Assembly: GCA_007127665.1 (NCBI GenBank)
Contig: SKYY01000181.1
Location: 1-8,136, forward strand
DNA from: Balneolales bacterium
Lineage (GTDB): Bacteria > Bacteroidota > Rhodothermia > Balneolales > Natronogracilivirgulaceae
Length of the DNA stretch: 8,136 bases
Direction: 5' to 3'
Part shown: in pieces, positions 6,746 to 8,136 of the stretch
How positions within the stretch are numbered: position 1 is the first letter of the stretch
Layout of the letters: the number at the start of each line of letters is the position of its first letter
Translations under genes and position numbers: made by a program
Notes under the pieces: generated by a model
Told to the model about the DNA's origin: nothing
The model's input: only the letters and a program-made list of their open reading frames with translations
Database searches by the model: none

Positions 6746-7759
6746 ATGGCACAGGAAGAAGCAAATCACCTGATAACACTGGAAGAGTTCATCATTCGTT
6801 CTCAGAACCGTTTTGAAGGGGCGACGGGGGAATTGTCCCAGCTGCTCCGCGACATCGGGCTGGCCGCAAAGATCGTTTCAAGGGAAGTAAACAAGGCGGG
6901 GATCACGAACCTGCTTGGCCGGCATGGCAGCCGGAATGTCCACGGCGAAAGTGTAAAAAAACTGGATGTTTTTGCCGATGAACAGATCATGTCCGCGCTT
7001 GCACGCTCAGGTATCGTAAGCCTGATGATCTCGGAGGAGAGCAACGAGCTGATCCGGCTGGAAAGCTCCACCGGCAAATACATTGTTTTTTTCGATCCGC
7101 TTGACGGATCATCAAATATCGATGTGAATGTTTCGGTGGGGACCATTTTTTCCATTTATATGCGCAAAAGTGCGCGTGAGGAACCGGCCGGGGAGTCTGA
7201 TGCCTTGCAACCCGGTGACAAGCAGGCCGCAGCCGGTTATGTGCTTTACGGCTCCAGTACCATGCTTGTTTACACCACGGGTATGGGGGTAAGCTCCTTC
7301 ACTCTCGACCCGACCATCGGGGAGTTCATGCTCAGCGATGACGATATCCGCATCCCGGATTTTCATCCGCAATACAGTATCAACGAGGGGAACAGCTCGG
7401 GCTGGCCGCACGGGGTTCGCTCCTACATCGACTATATCAAGAAAGTGGACCCGGAGACAAAACGTCCCTACTCGCTGCGCTACATCGGATCCATGGTCTC
7501 GGACCTGCACCGGACACTGCTGCTGGGCGGTATCTTTCTCTATCCGCCGAATGTGACCAACCCCGAAGGGAAGCTCCGGCTCATGTACGAGTGCAACCCG
7601 ATGGGCTATATTATTGAGCAGGCCGGCGGCCTGGCACTGGATGGGCGCGGGAGGATACTCGAGATTATGCCGGAGACCATCCACCAGACGGCGCCTGCCT
7701 ATATGGGCTCAAGAAAAAACGTTGAGAAACTGATGGAATTTATGGGCAAAGGAGAATAA
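6746..7759 (+). CDS. fbp: fructose-1,6-bisphosphatase, class I
   Basis: The enzyme hydrolyses fructose 1,6-bisphosphate to fructose 6-phosphate, the committed step of gluconeogenesis, in the cytoplasm using Mg2+. The 337 residues contain the loop acidic pair S-E-E-S (96-99), the metal site F-D-P-L-D-G-S-S (116-123) with Asp118 and Asp121, N-E-G-N (213-216) and R-Y-I-G-S-M-V-S-D (245-253) of the sugar-phosphate site, and Y-E-C-N-P-M (281-286) with Glu282 as a metal ligand. Length is typical of the family. This is the only start of a full gene in the window with a strong SD: GGAGG at 6736-6740, 5 nt before the ATG, which may allow it to be translated independently of coaE. The gene ends with TAA and is followed after 28 bp by a 39-bp tandem repeat. 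Confidence 0.97.
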   Translation: MAQEEANHLITLEEFIIRSQNRFEGATGELSQLLRDIGLAAKIVSREVNKAGITNLLGRHGSRNVHGESVKKLDVFADEQIMSALARSGIVSLMISEESNELIRLESSTGKYIVFFDPLDGSSNIDVNVSVGTIFSIYMRKSAREEPAGESDALQPGDKQAAAGYVLYGSSTMLVYTTGMGVSSFTLDPTIGEFMLSDDDIRIPDFHPQYSINEGNSSGWPHGVRSYIDYIKKVDPETKRPYSLRYIGSMVSDLHRTLLLGGIFLYPPNVTNPEGKLRLMYECNPMGYIIEQAGGLALDGRGRILEIMPETIHQTAPAYMGSRKNVEKLMEFMGKGE

Positions 7760-7782
7760 CGGAGTGTCCGGAAAAGGAAACA

Positions 7783-8016
7783 CCCACCTCAGGCAGATAG
7801 CGTTCTCCCGGGCTTGAAACGCCCACCTCAGGCAGATAGCGTTCTCCCGGTTTTGAAATGCTCTGCTCAGGCAGATAGCGTTCTCCCGGGCTTGAAACGC
7901 CCACCTCAGGCAGATAGCGTTCTCCCGGTTTTGAAATGCTCTGCTCAGGCAGGTAGCGTTCTCACGGGCTTGAAGCGCTCAACCTGGGCAGCAAGTGGCC
8001 AGTGATTCCCGGACCG
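7783..8016. repeat. 39-bp tandem repeat, five copies plus a degenerate sixth
   Basis: A 24-nt core recurs every 39 bp at 7788-7811, 7827-7850, 7866-7889 and 7905-7928 (identical), and at 7944-7967 (two substitutions); a decayed copy begins at 7983. Between cores, two 15-nt spacers alternate: GCTTGAAACGCCCAC (7812, 7890; a variant at 7968) and TTTTGAAATGCTCTG (7851, 7929). The true period is therefore 78 bp. The tract lies between the converging ends of fbp and the DUF192 gene. Because 39 is divisible by three, it stays open in one forward frame and two reverse frames. A TTG-started frame at 7814-8005 would give 13-residue repeats (P-P-Q-A-D-S-V-L-P-x-L-K-x), but it has no SD, begins inside the first copy and is not credible as a gene. 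Confidence 0.93.
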
Positions 8017-8037
8017 GCTCCATGTGACTTTCAAGCG

Positions 8038-8136
8038 CTACTGCGTCAGCGGTTCGCCCAGCCGTAAGTACATGCCTTCGCGAATGTCATGTTCGCTCAC
8101 AAAACCGGCATTAACCTCCAGTGTGTATTTGGCGGG
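8038..8136 (-). CDS. DUF192 family protein, C-terminal part (partial)
   Basis: The last 99 bases on the minus strand encode 32 residues ending at TAG (plus-strand CTA at 8038-8040): P-A-K-Y-T-L-E-V-N-A-G-F-V, then S-E-H-D-I-R-E-G-M-Y-L-R-L. The pattern A-K-Y-x-L-E-(V/L)-N-A-G-F-V-x-x-H-x-I-x-x-G matches the C terminus of DUF192 proteins, a family of small, often secreted or lipid-anchored proteins of unknown function. The start lies beyond the window. It converges on fbp with the 39-bp repeat between them. The family call rests on one motif but that motif is characteristic. Confidence 0.75.
   Translation of the reverse strand, partial: PAKYTLEVNAGFVSEHDIREGMYLRLGEPLTQ

Noticed and set aside
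186..7684. Long opposite-strand frames inside the ABC, prfB, nadB, coaE and fbp genes
   Set aside because: They lie wholly within well-supported genes, show no recognisable domains, and reflect codon composition of the real genes.
7814..8005. 63-codon frame made of 13-residue repeats (P-P-Q-A-D-S-V-L-P)
   Set aside because: It starts with TTG inside the first repeat copy, has no SD, and is open only because the 39-bp period is a multiple of three; two reverse frames of the unit are open as well.
7783..8016. CRISPR-like array (constant cores with spacers)
   Set aside because: Spacers are only 15 nt, there are just two kinds in alternation, and no cas gene is present. It is a 78-bp-period minisatellite.

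Overview
This is a bacterial chromosome segment of housekeeping metabolism and translation genes. No phage, insertion sequence, RNA gene or CRISPR array is visible. Several protein details fit the Bacteroidota/Balneolota/Rhodothermota (FCB) part of the tree: class I fructose-1,6-bisphosphatase, an MsbA/YheH-type ABC half-transporter with an LSMGQ signature, and few Shine-Dalgarno (SD) sequences upstream of starts. This placement is an inference from protein style and not from a marker gene. Base composition looks moderate and even, apart from the two repeat tracts.

Layout from left to right. A gene lying almost wholly outside the window ends in a TGATG overlap with an ABC multidrug/lipid-type exporter half (21-1832, +). 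A 172-bp convergent gap follows, holding a stem-loop and a 16-unit pentanucleotide repeat that runs into the stop codon of an inositol-monophosphatase-family gene (2005-2820, -). A 215-bp divergent gap separates this from a plus-strand series: a small ElaB/YqjD-like membrane protein (3036-3278), prfB (3361-4477), nadB (4470-6056), coaE (6121-6726) and fbp (6746-7759). A 278-bp convergent gap after fbp is largely filled by a 39-bp tandem repeat. The window closes with the C-terminal end of a minus-strand DUF192 gene (8038-8136), too short to be found by ORF length.

The plus-strand block joins translation termination (RF2), the first step of NAD synthesis (L-aspartate oxidase), the last step of CoA synthesis (dephospho-CoA kinase) and gluconeogenesis (fructose-1,6-bisphosphatase). 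It is tightly packed from prfB to fbp (8-bp overlap, then gaps of 64 and 19 bp), so it is probably read largely as one transcript. prfB is not one open frame: a textbook +1 programmed frameshift site (AGGAGG, TAT CTT TGA C) lies at codon 26, so RF2 senses its own level. Because nadB starts inside the end of prfB, that autoregulation may spread downstream.

The most unusual DNA is in the two convergent gaps. Each carries a different short tandem repeat between facing gene ends: CTNNT pentamers after the ABC gene, and a 24-nt core with two alternating 15-nt spacers after fbp. I see no clearly new protein system. The repeats and the frameshift-to-operon link are the best leads.
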